The notes below the pieces were generated by a model. It was given only the letters and a program-made list of their open reading frames with translations. It was not told the DNA's origin and searched no databases. The position numbers and the translations under genes are program-made. From CAYJGJ01 sp964367585 (GTDB lineage: Bacteria; Bacillota; Clostridia; Peptostreptococcales; Anaerovoracaceae), in NCBI GenBank assembly GCA_964367585.1, contig CAYIYH010000002.1, forward strand, positions 1 through 64,000: a stretch of 64,000 bases of DNA, written 5' to 3'. Below are positions 1-10,800 of the stretch, one piece after another; position 1 is the stretch's first letter, and every line of letters begins with the position of its first letter.

Positions 1-331
1 TATCGAAGCTGCAAACCGCAGGTATTATATCATATTTTACTATAATATCTGCATACATATTAGGAGTTAATCCCATCATAATTACTTCTTCTTTTGCGCC
101 AGCCTCTCTTAGTGAGATAGCTTCTTGCAGAGTTGAAATCCCAAATGATTTCACTCCTTCTTGCCTAAGTATTTCCGCGGCTTTGATTGCGCCATGTCCA
201 TATGCATCAGCCTTTATTACGCCTATATAGTTGCAGTTTTTTCCAATTTTTTTCTGTATACTATTAATATTATATTTAAGGTTTTCTAAGCTTATCTCTA
301 CCCATGCAGGGCGAATTGCTTCTTTATACAT
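1..331 (-). CDS. alr: Alanine racemase, N-terminal part (runs off the window)
   Basis: PLP-dependent enzyme that converts L-alanine to D-alanine for peptidoglycan. The visible 110 residues are the start of the TIM-barrel domain: RPAWVEISLENLKYNI, then VIKADAYGHG, which contains the PLP-binding lysine, then a region typical of the family. The C-terminal half lies beyond base 1. I chose the ATG at 331 because AAGGAG stands 5 bases ahead of it and the protein then begins as other Alr proteins do. An in-frame ATG at 394, also with a fair ribosome site (AAGGA), would add 21 residues. The gene is divergent from rmuC. Recognition is from motifs I can read; the identity is secure, the exact start less so. 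Confidence 0.93.
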   Translation of the reverse strand, partial: MYKEAIRPAWVEISLENLKYNINSIQKKIGKNCNYIGVIKADAYGHGAIKAAEILRQEGVKSFGISTLQEAISLREAGAKEEVIMMGLTPNMYADIIVKYDIIPAVCSFD

Positions 332-486
332 AATATCTCCTTTTTGTATTCTACTAGAAATCATTTTATCATAAAAACCATTATCTTTCAACATCTTAAT
401 TCCTTATTAATTATAAAACAGTTGTAGGAACCTTCTTTGTGTTATAAAATAGGATTGAAGTTTATTATAATTGAGGAATAGAATTT

Positions 487-1833
487 ATGGATATTATTTT
501 TATACTAATAATACTTATAATAGTTATAATTATTGGAGTTCTTGTAACTATTTTAGTTGTTTCGCAGTCGAGTATGATATCCAAGATGAAATCAGAAAAC
601 GAAATACTCTTGCGAGAATTACAAGTGTCATCTTCTCAAAAAATAGAATCCTCACTTGCTAACTACGGACAACTTCTTATGAAGGTTCAACAAGATGCTT
701 CGGTCAGTCAAGATAAAAATATCGAGGTGCTTAAATCATCTATCGATAAACAAATTGAAACATCACGGATAGCCATGAATACACAAGTCGAAACGATGAG
801 AACATCGGTCGATAGAAACATCGAAACAATGCGATCTTCTGTCGACAAAAATATTGAAAATATGAGATCTTCGATGGATAAACAAATGGAAGATATGCGG
901 AATACTGTCGATCAAAAACTTCAACAGACATTAGATGAAAAAATTAGTCAATCATTCAAAACAGTGAGCGAACGATTAGAACAAGTCTATCGCGGATTAG
1001 GCGAAATGCAAAGCCTAGCTATTGGGGTAGGTGACTTGAAGAAAGTGCTTACTAACGTAAAGAGCAGAGGAATTTTAGGCGAGATCCAATTAAGCGCTAT
1101 TCTTGAGCAGATTTTATCAAATGAACAATATGACAAAAATGTTGCTACAAGACCTGGCTCTTCTAACCGTGTCGAGTTTGCAATCAAACTTCCTGGAGAT
1201 GAGAGTGGAACAGTATATTTACCGATAGACGCTAAGTTTCCCGGTGATACGTATGCTAATCTTGTGAACGCATACGAGCACGGTGACGAAGCACTAATCA
1301 AAGATGCCCTCAAGAATCTTGAATACGTAATTAAAAAGGAAGCAAAGGATATTCGAGATAAATATATCGAACCACCTCACACTACTGAATTTGCGATATT
1401 ATTTTTACCATTTGAAGGACTTTATTCCGAAGTCGTCAGACGTGGCCTCCTCGAAACATTACAAAGAGATTATAAAGTTACTATTGCAGGACCAACCACC
1501 ACGGCAGCGCTTCTTAATAGCCTGCAAATGGGATTCAAGACACTTGCAATTCAAAGACGTTCTGGAGAAGTATGGAGCATCTTAAGTGCTGTTAAGACAG
1601 AATTTGATAAGTTTGGCGTAGTTCTTACGAAAACACAAGATCGATTGCAAAAGGCAAACGAGGAGCTAGACACTCTTATAGGAGTCAGAACGAGACAAAT
1701 ACAAAACAAGCTGCGCAGTGTTGAATCCCTTGAATCACCTAAAACAGTTAGCCCATACGATAATAGTGATGCAGTACTAGAAAGTGATTCTAGCGCTATT
1801 TTTAATAATGAACCTACAAGTTTTGATGAATAG
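487..1833 (+). CDS. rmuC: RmuC family DNA recombination protein
   Basis: RmuC proteins are membrane-anchored, coiled-coil, nuclease-like proteins that limit inversions at short inverted repeats. Here a single N-terminal transmembrane helix (residues about 3-27, almost only I, L and V) is followed by a long coiled coil (about 35-160) with degenerate repeats of the type MRSSVDKNIE, then the conserved RmuC domain (about 190-400) with LGEIQLSAILEQIL, the segment VEFAIKLPG, and PIDAKFP. The 448-residue length is normal for the family. GAGGA lies about 10 bases ahead of the ATG. The metallophosphoesterase gene follows 37 bases downstream on the same strand, so the two are probably co-transcribed. 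Identity is clear; the molecular activity of the family is still only partly known. Confidence 0.93.
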   Translation: MDIIFILIILIIVIIIGVLVTILVVSQSSMISKMKSENEILLRELQVSSSQKIESSLANYGQLLMKVQQDASVSQDKNIEVLKSSIDKQIETSRIAMNTQVETMRTSVDRNIETMRSSVDKNIENMRSSMDKQMEDMRNTVDQKLQQTLDEKISQSFKTVSERLEQVYRGLGEMQSLAIGVGDLKKVLTNVKSRGILGEIQLSAILEQILSNEQYDKNVATRPGSSNRVEFAIKLPGDESGTVYLPIDAKFPGDTYANLVNAYEHGDEALIKDALKNLEYVIKKEAKDIRDKYIEPPHTTEFAILFLPFEGLYSEVVRRGLLETLQRDYKVTIAGPTTTAALLNSLQMGFKTLAIQRRSGEVWSILSAVKTEFDKFGVVLTKTQDRLQKANEELDTLIGVRTRQIQNKLRSVESLESPKTVSPYDNSDAVLESDSSAIFNNEPTSFDE

Positions 1834-1870
1834 GCGATAAAGGATGCTAAAGAAAACTAAAGGATACTAA

Positions 1871-2587
1871 ATGAAAATATTTGCAATAGGTGATTTTCAC
1901 CTTTCTTTGGATGACAGGGTCGATAAGCCCATGGATGTTTTTGATGAAATATGGACTAATCACGTTGAAACCATATCAAAAAACTGGAACGAACTCGTAA
2001 GTGCTGACGATGTAATCTTGCTAGTAGGAGACATGTCTTGGGGGAGCAGTTTAGACGAATCGTTGCTTGATTTACGATTTATCAGTGATTTACCTGGTAA
2101 AAAAATCTTAATTAAAGGAAACCACGATTTTTGGTGGCAGTCTATCAGCAAAGTTCGTGGATTATCTCTTGATATGACCTTTTTACAAAATGATAGCATT
2201 ATTATAGATGCAAGTGAAGACTGCAGAATTGCAATATGTGGTACACGGGGGTGGATATTGCCTGGAAATCCTTTATATACTGAAGTAGATGAAAGAATTT
2301 ATAAGAGAGAGATTAACAGGCTAGAACTTTCTTTGAAAAGTTGTCAAAAACATACTCCAGATATAATTATAGCGGGATTACATTTCCCCCCTACCAATAG
2401 CAATTTGCAGACCTCACCTTTTACAGAAGTACTTACAAATTACAATGTAAAAATGTGTGCATACGGACACCTACATAGAGAATATGCGTTTAAGAATGGT
2501 CTACAGGGTATTTTAAATGGTGTTGAGTACCACCTTGTTTCATTCGATTATCTGCAAGGCATACCAAAAGTAATTTTTGAATTATAA
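1871..2587 (+). CDS. Metallophosphoesterase of the calcineurin-like superfamily
   Basis: A 238-residue protein with the ordered metal-binding motifs of calcineurin-like phosphoesterases: GDFHLS (D-x-H) at residues 7-12, GDMSWG (GD) near 53, GNHDFWW (GNHD) near 80, a GLHFPP histidine near 173 and GHLHRE (GHxH) near 197. These would hold a two-metal centre. The substrate cannot be told from sequence; relatives are annotated only as predicted phosphohydrolases. AAAGGAT precedes the ATG by a few bases, and an almost identical AAAGGATGCTAAA stands 20 bases earlier, so the ribosome-site region is partly duplicated. It is placed downstream of rmuC, probably in the same transcript. Confidence 0.85.
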   Translation: MKIFAIGDFHLSLDDRVDKPMDVFDEIWTNHVETISKNWNELVSADDVILLVGDMSWGSSLDESLLDLRFISDLPGKKILIKGNHDFWWQSISKVRGLSLDMTFLQNDSIIIDASEDCRIAICGTRGWILPGNPLYTEVDERIYKREINRLELSLKSCQKHTPDIIIAGLHFPPTNSNLQTSPFTEVLTNYNVKMCAYGHLHREYAFKNGLQGILNGVEYHLVSFDYLQGIPKVIFEL

Positions 2588-2718
2588 GCAGATTGCTTTA
2601 ATTGCAAGGAAGCTCATTAGCTTTAAACATCTCATTTTGAGTTTGTTTTTTGACTTTGAATATCACATATAGAATATTCGTTTTTTAATTAAAGTATATG
2701 TTTTAATAGGAGGAGTTT

Positions 2719-3918
2719 ATGAAAAGAGCAATATTAATTGTATTGGATAGCGTAGGTGTAGGCGCGATGCCAGATGCGCATCTATATGGAGATGCCCCCT
2801 CCGCAAATACACTACTCAACACGGCAAGGAATACAAGAGATTTCAACATCCCAAATTTGTCTTCAATGGGGATTGCTGACATAGACGGATTAGAGGAATT
2901 AAAGCCTCTACTACAGACCAACCAAAAGGCAAGTTTAAGTCAGTCTCTTATTGGAAGCTACGGACGAATTGCCGAACTTTCAAAGGGGAAAGATACTATA
3001 ACTGGCCACTATGAGTTAATGGGAATAGAAACCGAAAAGCCTTTCAAAACATATCCCAATGGATTTCCTAAAGAATTCATGCAAAATTTTGAGAAAGCTA
3101 TAGGAATACAATGTCTTGGGAATTACCCAGCTTCTGGTACTGCGATAATTGATGAATTGGGTCCAGAACATGAAAAAACAGGTAAACCAATAGTCTATAC
3201 TTCAGCCGATAGTGTTTTTCAAATTGCTGCTAATGTAGATATAATTTCAATAGAAAGGCTTTACGAAATATGTGAGGTTGCGCGTGAGATGCTTGTAGGA
3301 GAATTTACTTGTGCTCGTGTTATTGCTAGACCGTATAAGTTAGAAAACAACGAAAGAAATAGAACCTCTCAAAGAAAAGACTATGCAATTTCTCCACCTA
3401 AGGACAGTATATTGGATATAATAAAAAACTCGGGCAAAACTGTATATGCTGTCGGAAAAATCAATGACATATACAACGGACAGGGAATTTCAAATTATGT
3501 TAAAACTAAAAGCAACGCAGATGGCGTCGATAAAACTTTAGAGGCAATGAACAAAAATTTTGAAGGCCTTATTTTTTCAAATCTTGTCGATTTTGATTCT
3601 TTATATGGCCACAGAAGAGACCCTAATGGTTATGGGCTTTCTCTCATGGATTTTGATAAGCGACTTCCCGAAATACTAAATGCACTAAAGGATGATGACA
3701 TCCTAATGCTATGTGCAGATCATGGAAACGATCCAACATTTCCTGGCACCGACCATACGAGAGAATATATTCCTTTGCTAGTTTGCGGAAAATCAATAAA
3801 AGCAAATGTAAACTTAGGCACGCGAAGTTCTTTTGCAGATATAGGGGCTACTATTTGTGACTACCTAGGTTTGACTAGCACGGCTATTGGTGAGAGCTTT
3901 CTTCCACTATTGATGTAA
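2719..3918 (+). CDS. deoB: Phosphopentomutase
   Basis: Interconverts ribose 1-phosphate and ribose 5-phosphate (and the deoxy forms) in nucleoside salvage; a cytoplasmic, manganese-dependent member of the alkaline phosphatase superfamily. The sequence opens with AILIVLDSVGVGAMPDA, carries GKDTITGHYELMG with the threonine that becomes phosphorylated, and has CADHGNDPTFPGTDHTREY near the C-terminus, the metal-binding HGND and DHTRE motifs. Its 399 residues match the family. AGGAGG is 6 bases upstream of the ATG. No nucleoside phosphorylase or deaminase gene is adjacent, so here it stands alone, closed by the terminator structure at 4017-4101. Confidence 0.96.
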   Translation: MKRAILIVLDSVGVGAMPDAHLYGDAPSANTLLNTARNTRDFNIPNLSSMGIADIDGLEELKPLLQTNQKASLSQSLIGSYGRIAELSKGKDTITGHYELMGIETEKPFKTYPNGFPKEFMQNFEKAIGIQCLGNYPASGTAIIDELGPEHEKTGKPIVYTSADSVFQIAANVDIISIERLYEICEVAREMLVGEFTCARVIARPYKLENNERNRTSQRKDYAISPPKDSILDIIKNSGKTVYAVGKINDIYNGQGISNYVKTKSNADGVDKTLEAMNKNFEGLIFSNLVDFDSLYGHRRDPNGYGLSLMDFDKRLPEILNALKDDDILMLCADHGNDPTFPGTDHTREYIPLLVCGKSIKANVNLGTRSSFADIGATICDYLGLTSTAIGESFLPLLM

Positions 3919-4016
3919 GTTATATTCCATACGCATCATTATTCAATCACATTTACATAATGTCTTAATTCTTCATATTCGATTCTATTGAATCCTACAT
4001 TTACTAATTACATTAC

Positions 4017-4101
4017 AAAAGGCTCCTTGTTATGTACCGACCCCCCAATCGTTAGATTTTTAGGTCTAACTTATTGGGGTCACTACATTAAGGAGCCTTT
4101 T
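4017..4101. terminator. Bidirectional terminator with nested stems
   Basis: Outer arms AAAAGGCTCCTT (4017-4028) and AAGGAGCCTTTT (4090-4101) are perfectly complementary over 12 bases. Inside them lie a second pair (CCCCAAT with ATTGGGG) and a third (GTTAGA with TCTAAC). A-run and T-run ends suit termination in both directions, which fits the convergent deoB and surface-protein genes on either side. Confidence 0.8.
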
Positions 4102-4133
4102 ATTATTTTACTGATTATTATTTATTGTTAGTA

Positions 4134-6968
4134 TTACGCAGTAGCTTCTTCTTGATCGTCTTCTTGGATCTTCTTCCTTGAGAAATATGTAATCGCTATT
4201 TGTACTAATGTAATTGCTACAAATACTATTGTCCACTCATCAACCATTATCATTGGTAATGTCATGTCTTGAGTTGCAAGGAATAATATGACTGCACCTA
4301 CCATTGGAATGATGCTGAATAGTCTTAAGATTCCTTTTTTCTTAACTTCTCCATCATGATCTTCTTCTTCTTTTTTATGCATGAAGTATGTTATGAATAG
4401 TGAGAATGCAAGTCCACCTGTTACAATCGTCAATATTAAGTCTACTAGTGACCAAGCCGCTCCTTCTCCTGCTGCTAGTGGTAATTCTTCATCGCTTATT
4501 GTTGTAGGAGTGTCAGCTGTCGGAACATCAGTTTCCGGAATAGTAGTTATTGGTGGAAGCTCAATTATTGGCGTCGGCGGAACTACGATTACTGGCACTG
4601 GAGGTACCGGTGGTACTGGTGGTACTGGCGGTGTTGTTTCTGTTGTATGAGATACTAAATTACTCCTTAATGCTGGAACAGTCCCATCGTATGAATCTGA
4701 TATAGAACGTTTTCCAAAAGTAGCAGTATTAGGTATGTAGAATCCCTCTTCGTCAGTTGTAACTTCGACCGTCATACTCACTACTGCCGATGAATTCGCA
4801 TCAACATCAACTGTAAAGTTCACACTATTATCTGCAGCATTATATGGGTTTAGAACTGGAGCAGGTGGCTCAACAAATTCTGTACCAGTAGGGATGAAGT
4901 CTTTTATTTCCAAATCTGCAACATTTACATTGCCTGTATTAGTTAGCGTTAGTGTATATTCTATTTCATCGCCTTGCGCAACTACAGTTCCTGTTGCTGG
5001 ATCAGACGATTTTGCTAATCGCAATGTTGATAATTTACTTATTACTATTGCACCTGGAGTACCTATTGTAACTTCTATGCCAGGTATATCATCACCAGGA
5101 GTTTCGTCGTAACTTATTACAGCATCACCGTTATTTGTGTTAAAAGTTGTAGTTTTTTCTGTCTCAAAGTGAGTCATATCTATTTGAGATTCATCAAAGT
5201 CTTGGTAGAAGCTAATTCTTGCGCCATCTACCACTGTAGTTGTTGCACCATTAACTTTTGAAGTATCCCAAGTGATCGTCTTTCCATCTGCTCCTAAAGT
5301 CACTCCGTATTGATTAATATCTGCTATAGATGTAATTTCAACTTTCTTTTCGTCAGCTCCTTCTTTCCACTCTAATGTTAATGGATGAGTTGCGTCTACT
5401 AGTAAATTGAATCCATCTCCAACTGTATCTGTTATTGTTGGGCTTACTGGAATTTTAAATGATTCACCTTGTATATGTGCTATGCTGTTAACAAAATCTG
5501 CCGCCGATTCCACATTATAACGGGTAGTAGGATCGTTATTTAGGATTTCCATTTGCGTATTATCTTTATCTGTTAGATTTATTCCCACAGTAATAACTTC
5601 GATTCCTAAATTTCGTAGCTCATCAACTTTTGCGGCTGCATCTTGGGCATTTCCACCTGTAGTTGGCTTACCGTCAGAAATAAATACTACATACTGTTCT
5701 CTGTCTGGGGACGCTATTTCTCCGCCGTTAATTCTTACGAAATCATTTTTTGCTGCATTTAATCCAGCCACCCAGTTAGTGCCAAAGTATCCCGTTGTGC
5801 TATAAAATTCTCCTGGTACTGTTTCATACGAAGCTAGTTCAGCTTGAGATTTTATATCAGCAGCAAAATTTACTGTTCCTACTCTATTCTCAGGGTTACT
5901 TTTCATTAATGTCTCTGCAAAATTCATAGTTAGAGATTTAGTCATGTAGAGCCTATCATAGTTAAACTTCGCATTACTATTCATTTCAGTAAGAACACCT
6001 GATATACCGCCATATTTTGATATATCATCTGCCAACGACGATGGAGAGACAAAAGGAACTGCTGAATTAATATTCTCTATTGATGTACCCATCGCTAAAT
6101 ACGCTGCTTGTTCTATTTCTAATCTATCTTCCTCTGCGGTAAATTTTTGGAATTTAGTAGAATTATACGTGCTTGATTCAATTTCAAATACTCTATTTTC
6201 GGTATTATTTGGGTAGTAAATTTCGTCTTGATAAGGATATCCTTTGTTGTCACCCAAATTGTCTATTTTTCCATTTAATATTTTTTCACTTAGTTCTTTA
6301 TTAATTGTAGACAATTCATTTGTTACATAGTTCATAAAGTTGGTGTCTATGATAGATATCATTCCAAGGCCCCAACTAGTCATTCCTCCAAAATCGTGTG
6401 GATTAAAGTAATAACTAACATACGAAGTTCCACTAGCGTCTGTAATTGAGTACATTGTTCTATAGTAAAAATTTGAATTCATCGATGGTGATGTATTAGT
6501 TGATGAACTATTATTTGCATATATTACATTACTATTCATTGTACCAGAGTGGTCTACGACAAACACTACATCTACAGGTTCTGTAGTATCCTTTTGCGCT
6601 TTAGCGTCTATCGCAACTTTTATAATACCAGCTTCTTTTGCCGCGTTAATTTCTTCTTCTGTATCTCCATCGAAGTATGCTGATTTTTGCCCAGCAATAT
6701 TTTTCGTTGATAGTTGTGAGTTTAAACCCGTCATAGCGTCCGCAAACGATAAATCAGTATTATACCCATGATAACGATCTAATGTTGCCTCAATTACTTT
6801 GAGAGAATTATCATCACGATCAGCCACATAGTAATTTGTCATAAAGTCTGAAGCGACTACAGTAGCATTCGCAGGATCCGTGTTCGCAAAAGTTGTTTGC
6901 ACACTTCCAAATAACATCGTCATGGCTAGCAGCAATGCTATTACTTTTCTTCCCTTATTAACTTTCAT
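4134..6968 (-). CDS. Secreted von Willebrand factor A domain protein with C-terminal membrane module
   Basis: A 944-residue surface protein. Residues 1-28 form a signal peptide (lysines, then a hydrophobic core ending TTFA). A vWA domain starts near 132; FVVDHSGTMNS holds the metal-ion-dependent adhesion site (D139-x-S-G-T143) and FISDGKPTTGG lies further on. Residues about 640-760 resemble a DUF11-type repeat (conserved STLRLAKSSDP and LTLTNTGNV). A proline-rich linker (PPVPPVPPVP) leads to a C-terminal module with three predicted helices, the motif TQDMTLPM and a charged tail. The same module ends the protein at 7819-10845. It probably binds extracellular ligands while anchored in the membrane. 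AAGGTG is 4 bases before the ATG. The ligand is unknown. Confidence 0.85.
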   Translation of the reverse strand: MKVNKGRKVIALLLAMTMLFGSVQTTFANTDPANATVVASDFMTNYYVADRDDNSLKVIEATLDRYHGYNTDLSFADAMTGLNSQLSTKNIAGQKSAYFDGDTEEEINAAKEAGIIKVAIDAKAQKDTTEPVDVVFVVDHSGTMNSNVIYANNSSSTNTSPSMNSNFYYRTMYSITDASGTSYVSYYFNPHDFGGMTSWGLGMISIIDTNFMNYVTNELSTINKELSEKILNGKIDNLGDNKGYPYQDEIYYPNNTENRVFEIESSTYNSTKFQKFTAEEDRLEIEQAAYLAMGTSIENINSAVPFVSPSSLADDISKYGGISGVLTEMNSNAKFNYDRLYMTKSLTMNFAETLMKSNPENRVGTVNFAADIKSQAELASYETVPGEFYSTTGYFGTNWVAGLNAAKNDFVRINGGEIASPDREQYVVFISDGKPTTGGNAQDAAAKVDELRNLGIEVITVGINLTDKDNTQMEILNNDPTTRYNVESAADFVNSIAHIQGESFKIPVSPTITDTVGDGFNLLVDATHPLTLEWKEGADEKKVEITSIADINQYGVTLGADGKTITWDTSKVNGATTTVVDGARISFYQDFDESQIDMTHFETEKTTTFNTNNGDAVISYDETPGDDIPGIEVTIGTPGAIVISKLSTLRLAKSSDPATGTVVAQGDEIEYTLTLTNTGNVNVADLEIKDFIPTGTEFVEPPAPVLNPYNAADNSVNFTVDVDANSSAVVSMTVEVTTDEEGFYIPNTATFGKRSISDSYDGTVPALRSNLVSHTTETTPPVPPVPPVPPVPVIVVPPTPIIELPPITTIPETDVPTADTPTTISDEELPLAAGEGAAWSLVDLILTIVTGGLAFSLFITYFMHKKEEEDHDGEVKKKGILRLFSIIPMVGAVILFLATQDMTLPMIMVDEWTIVFVAITLVQIAITYFSRKKIQEDDQEEATA

Positions 6969-7164
6969 TTTACACCTTACACTTTCAACTAATTATTTTT
7001 TTTAGAAATTAGCGCTCTTTTCGCGCATATCTTATTTAAGTTTTCTTGAGAACTGTTTGCATTTCATCAATGTCTTTTACACGCTCTCGTGATGATTATA
7101 TTATAGTGAATAATATGTGTTCTTTCAAGTACGAAAATACACACTTTTTACTCAAAATTGGTAC

Positions 7165-7193
7165 TTGACATATGGCAAAATATATGCTATATA
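7165..7193 (+). promoter_or_regulatory. Sigma-A type promoter upstream of the 108-aa membrane protein gene
   Basis: TTGACA (7165-7170), 17-base spacer, TATATA (7188-7193). It lies in the 350-base gap between the divergent vWA gene and the small membrane protein gene, about 125 bases ahead of the latter. Confidence 0.6.
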
Positions 7194-7221
7194 CAGCGCC
7201 ACTGGTAATCTACGGAACATT

Positions 7222-7250
7222 TTGTAATATCCAATACTATTTGGTATAAT
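7222..7250 (+). promoter_or_regulatory. Second promoter candidate for the 108-aa membrane protein gene
   Basis: TTGTAA (7222-7227), 17-base spacer, perfect TATAAT (7245-7250), about 70 bases before the start codon at 7319. Apart from these two promoters and the vWA ribosome site, I see nothing else in the 6969-7318 gap. Confidence 0.55.
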
Positions 7251-7318
7251 TATAGTGACTTCTACTGCTTGTAGAGACGCGTCACTGTGCCATATTTATA
7301 ATTTGACTGGAGAACATT

Positions 7319-7645
7319 ATGAACCATATACTTTATATAAGCCTAATTTGGATAGCATTTGGAATAGCAGGACTTTTTGGATTCCAATTCGTTACTCCAA
7401 AAAAAAACAAAGGAAAACCTTGGACAAAGGACTTCATTCGCTATAGAGGGCTATCCCTTTTGATGCTCGCTATTCCCTGGCTACTATTTTATCTCCTGTT
7501 TCATGAAGATAGTTTCGAGTTTCTTACTGAATTAGCAATTTTAATTGCTTGCGCCTTACCATCTATAATTTTTGATATTCATATCCATAATAAGTATAAG
7601 AAACTGTTAAAAGAAGAAAGCGTGAAAGATTCCCACATATTATAA
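7319..7645 (+). CDS. Small membrane protein of unknown function
   Basis: I do not recognise the family. The 108 residues contain three predicted membrane helices (about 3-24, 48-66 and 71-90) separated by a basic loop, TPKKNKGKPWTKDF, and end in a charged tail. GGAG lies 7 bases before the ATG and two promoter-like sequences are present upstream, so it is likely to be a real gene. It sits alone between the two large minus-strand surface-protein genes and is transcribed against them. Its role could be linked to those proteins, but nothing in its sequence shows this. Confidence 0.7.
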   Translation: MNHILYISLIWIAFGIAGLFGFQFVTPKKNKGKPWTKDFIRYRGLSLLMLAIPWLLFYLLFHEDSFEFLTELAILIACALPSIIFDIHIHNKYKKLLKEESVKDSHIL

Positions 7646-7674
7646 TATCAACAGTTTCTATACGACTCCAATTA

Positions 7675-7714
7675 CAAAAAAGACTGCGCCTCGCTTTGCA
7701 GCCTGGCACAGTCT
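7675..7714 (-). terminator. Terminator of the MBG-domain surface protein gene
   Basis: AGACTG (7681-7686) pairs with CAGTCT (7709-7714), with an inner GCC/GGC pairing. On the minus strand the hairpin is followed by a run of T (bases 7676-7680 are A on the plus strand). It lies about 105 bases past the stop codon at 7819. Confidence 0.7.
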
Positions 7715-7818
7715 CTATTATTACCTTCTTACTAAAGAATTGTCATTTTACTATTAACTCCACATCAATTCTGTGATCGAACACTTCGTATATATTCAAT
7801 CGAATTCCCGTTTTTCTT

Positions 7819-10800
7819 TTATGCTTCTACTTGTTGTTCGTCTTTCTTCATTATCTTTTGCACTGTTGGAAATAGCATTTGTGCTATCGAACTTACTGCA
7901 AAGAAGATACTCCACCTGTCAAATATTGACATTGGTGTTGTTAAGTCTTGTGTTAAGAAGAACATTACTGTGTTTAGTGCGAAGAATAATACTACTGCTA
8001 TCATTCCAACTCTTACGGCTCTTTTTGCTCTTTCGTCTTGATCGTCATCGTAATCATTTTCGTCTTCTTTTCTCTTCTTAGCTGCTATCAACAATCCTAC
8101 TGCTACACCTATTATAGTTGCTAATGCATTAAACAAACTCCATGATACTCCGCCTAAGCCGCTTGCTGTTGGCAATTCATCGTCTTCAATTGTATCTGTC
8201 GTTGGAACTTCTCCATCAACTATTGTTACTGGTGGCTCTGGAACGACTTCTACTGGCGGTGCTGGCGGAAGAACTATTGGCACAGGTACTGCTGGTGCTG
8301 TAATTGTAAAGTCTCCTGGTACATATACATATGTATAGTTTCCTAAGTCACTTCCCCCTGTTGCTAATGCATTTATTACATCGTCATATGTCCCTACTGC
8401 ATTTACTCCTGCGTTACTTCTTGTTGTTGTAAATGTTATTTCATCTCCCGCATAGTATGTTCCACCTGTTATTGTTGCGCTAAATAGTGGATCTGTTGCC
8501 GTACTTACCTTTGTTGCGGAGTTTGCTGTGATTGTGATTTCTACTGGCTCTATGTTATATGTAAACGTTGCCTGTCCACTTCTTGACTCTCTGTCCTCAC
8601 TATTTTCTGCAAAGACTTTGTAATATAGATCATAACTTCCTACGTGTTCATTCGGTAGTTGAATTGCGTCTAAATCAAATTGTCCGCTTGTAGCATTCCA
8701 AAATTTAACTTCATACCCTTCTTCTACAGAGAAATCATTATTGATTTCATCAAGGGATGAGTGTGATGTTGTTACTGTATGTATTGAAGATGTATAATCT
8801 GTTGTGAATTGTGCATCTTCTATTTCTATAATATGAAACTCTGAACTTGGCGATGATCCAGTGACTAAGAAGTAGTTGCTTGCTGATGTTCCACTTACTT
8901 CTAATTCTAGTATGTCACTTGTTGGGTATATTCCAACTGCTAGTTCGTTTAATTTAACATCCTTTTTATATACTAACTGTGCACTTCCACCGCCTATTAT
9001 TGCGCTATTGTCTATATCCTCATATGTAATCATTCCATTATTATTAGTTGAACTACTTAGGCCACCATAGTAGTTTGTATATCCTGTTAGTCCTGATGTT
9101 GGATTATAGTGTGGTGATAAGAAACTGTATAAACTACTATTTGCTGATCCTGCTGGGGCCCCGCTTGAATAGTGTAATCCAAACCAGTAGCCAGGTGCAT
9201 GTTGGGCTCCTGAAGTTGCTGTATAAGAATCATTTCCTTCAATTGCATATAACGTATCTGTTCTATGATATATTATTGTTTGTGGTAATACATATAGGTA
9301 TATTTCACCCTCTACAGACTCTCCATCTACTTGCGCTGTGTATGCTACTGTTTTATATCCTATGTCCGCTACGCTTTGAATTTGCGCGCCTGAGTTATTT
9401 AGGTTTTCTACATTTGTTTGTGCATTGTTTGTTTTATCGATTACTATGTCTGTTGCTGTTTTTCCCTTTAGTTTGAAATAGCTTTCTATATCTGTTTGCG
9501 TTACTGAATGCGTTGTTCCATCAAATACTTCTCTATGGATTATGTTTAGTTCACTTACTACTGGTAATGGGTTTTTATCTGTTCTTATATATGTAAATGT
9601 TTTTTCTGTTTCAAACTTCATCGCTTGTATTTCTTCGTGCGTGTATTCTGTCCCACTTTCATCTTCAAAAATGTATATTGCTTCTCCTGTTAGTTTACCA
9701 TCTATTGCTTGAAGGTGTTTTATTAAACTATTTGCATCGATCATTTGACTTGCATCTGTTGTTACGAATCCTGTTTGTAGTACGATTTCATCTTTTGCAG
9801 TCTTGCCATATCCTGGCACTAAATCTTTTACTTCTAATGTAACATCATACCCTACCATTGGGTATGCTACTAGCCCATAGCCCGTCTTTGGTGTTGCTAC
9901 TATGTTAGTGTCTCCTGGTAGAACTTGATTGATTCCGTTCCATTTTATTACGCTTTGTGGTGTTCCATTCCAATTAACATACCATCCATCTAAGTGTGTT
10001 CCTTCTGTGTCTTTATCGATTGTTCCACTTGCGTATGGCATTTCAGTCGGTAATAATTTCGAGAATCCATTTGTTCCTTCTGGCACCTTTATTGTTGAAT
10101 GCTCTTTTCCATCTGTTCCCATTACTATCATATCTGTCATTACTGTTTCTGCTTCTGGAGATGTCACTGTATTTAGGGTAATTGAATCTACATATGATCC
10201 ATTGTTATAAAGATATATAGGCATCCTGATGCTTGCAGAAGGTAAATGGCCTAAATTCTTAAATCCCAGGTATGTAAATGTGTATGTTAACCCATCTGCA
10301 GCTGCTGTTGCAACATATCCCGAAGAGTATAAATAATTTACTCTATCTACTTTGCCTACATAATCAGGATGTATTGTTATCGTGAATTCCGCTGAGTATC
10401 TTGTTGATCCATCTGAGGTTTGCATTAATTGAAACTCAACATTTTGTGATGTGATTACATTCCCCCATATCGGTTCGATTTGCATATTTGAAGTTATTGC
10501 TAATGGGAATTCTAATGCAGTGTTTGTTGCATCACCTTTTACCTTCCATCCCATGAAAAATGTGTTGTCAGCATAATAATGAGTATATCCCGCAGATGGC
10601 GCTGCTTTTATTTCATATCCGCCGGTTCCATCACTTGTTGCTGTCATTGTTTTTTCTACTATCTTTGGTCCTGGTGGATCTGAATAGTGATCAAATTCAT
10701 ATGTTTCATATGTTAATACTGGTGCTACCGCGCCCCTTGTTCTATTATCAAATGATTCCGCACTAACCGTAACTGCAGAGAACATCGCAGTAAACAACAT

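Noticed and set aside
487..4000. Many open frames of 60-140 codons opposite rmuC, deoB and other genes
   Set aside because: They lie wholly inside well-supported genes, lack ribosome sites and have low-complexity, shadow-like translations.
8876..10766. Several long hydrophobic open frames on the plus strand inside the MBG-protein gene
   Set aside because: Their leucine-rich translations arise from reading the complement of Thr/Ser/Val-rich codons; no ribosome sites or known domains.
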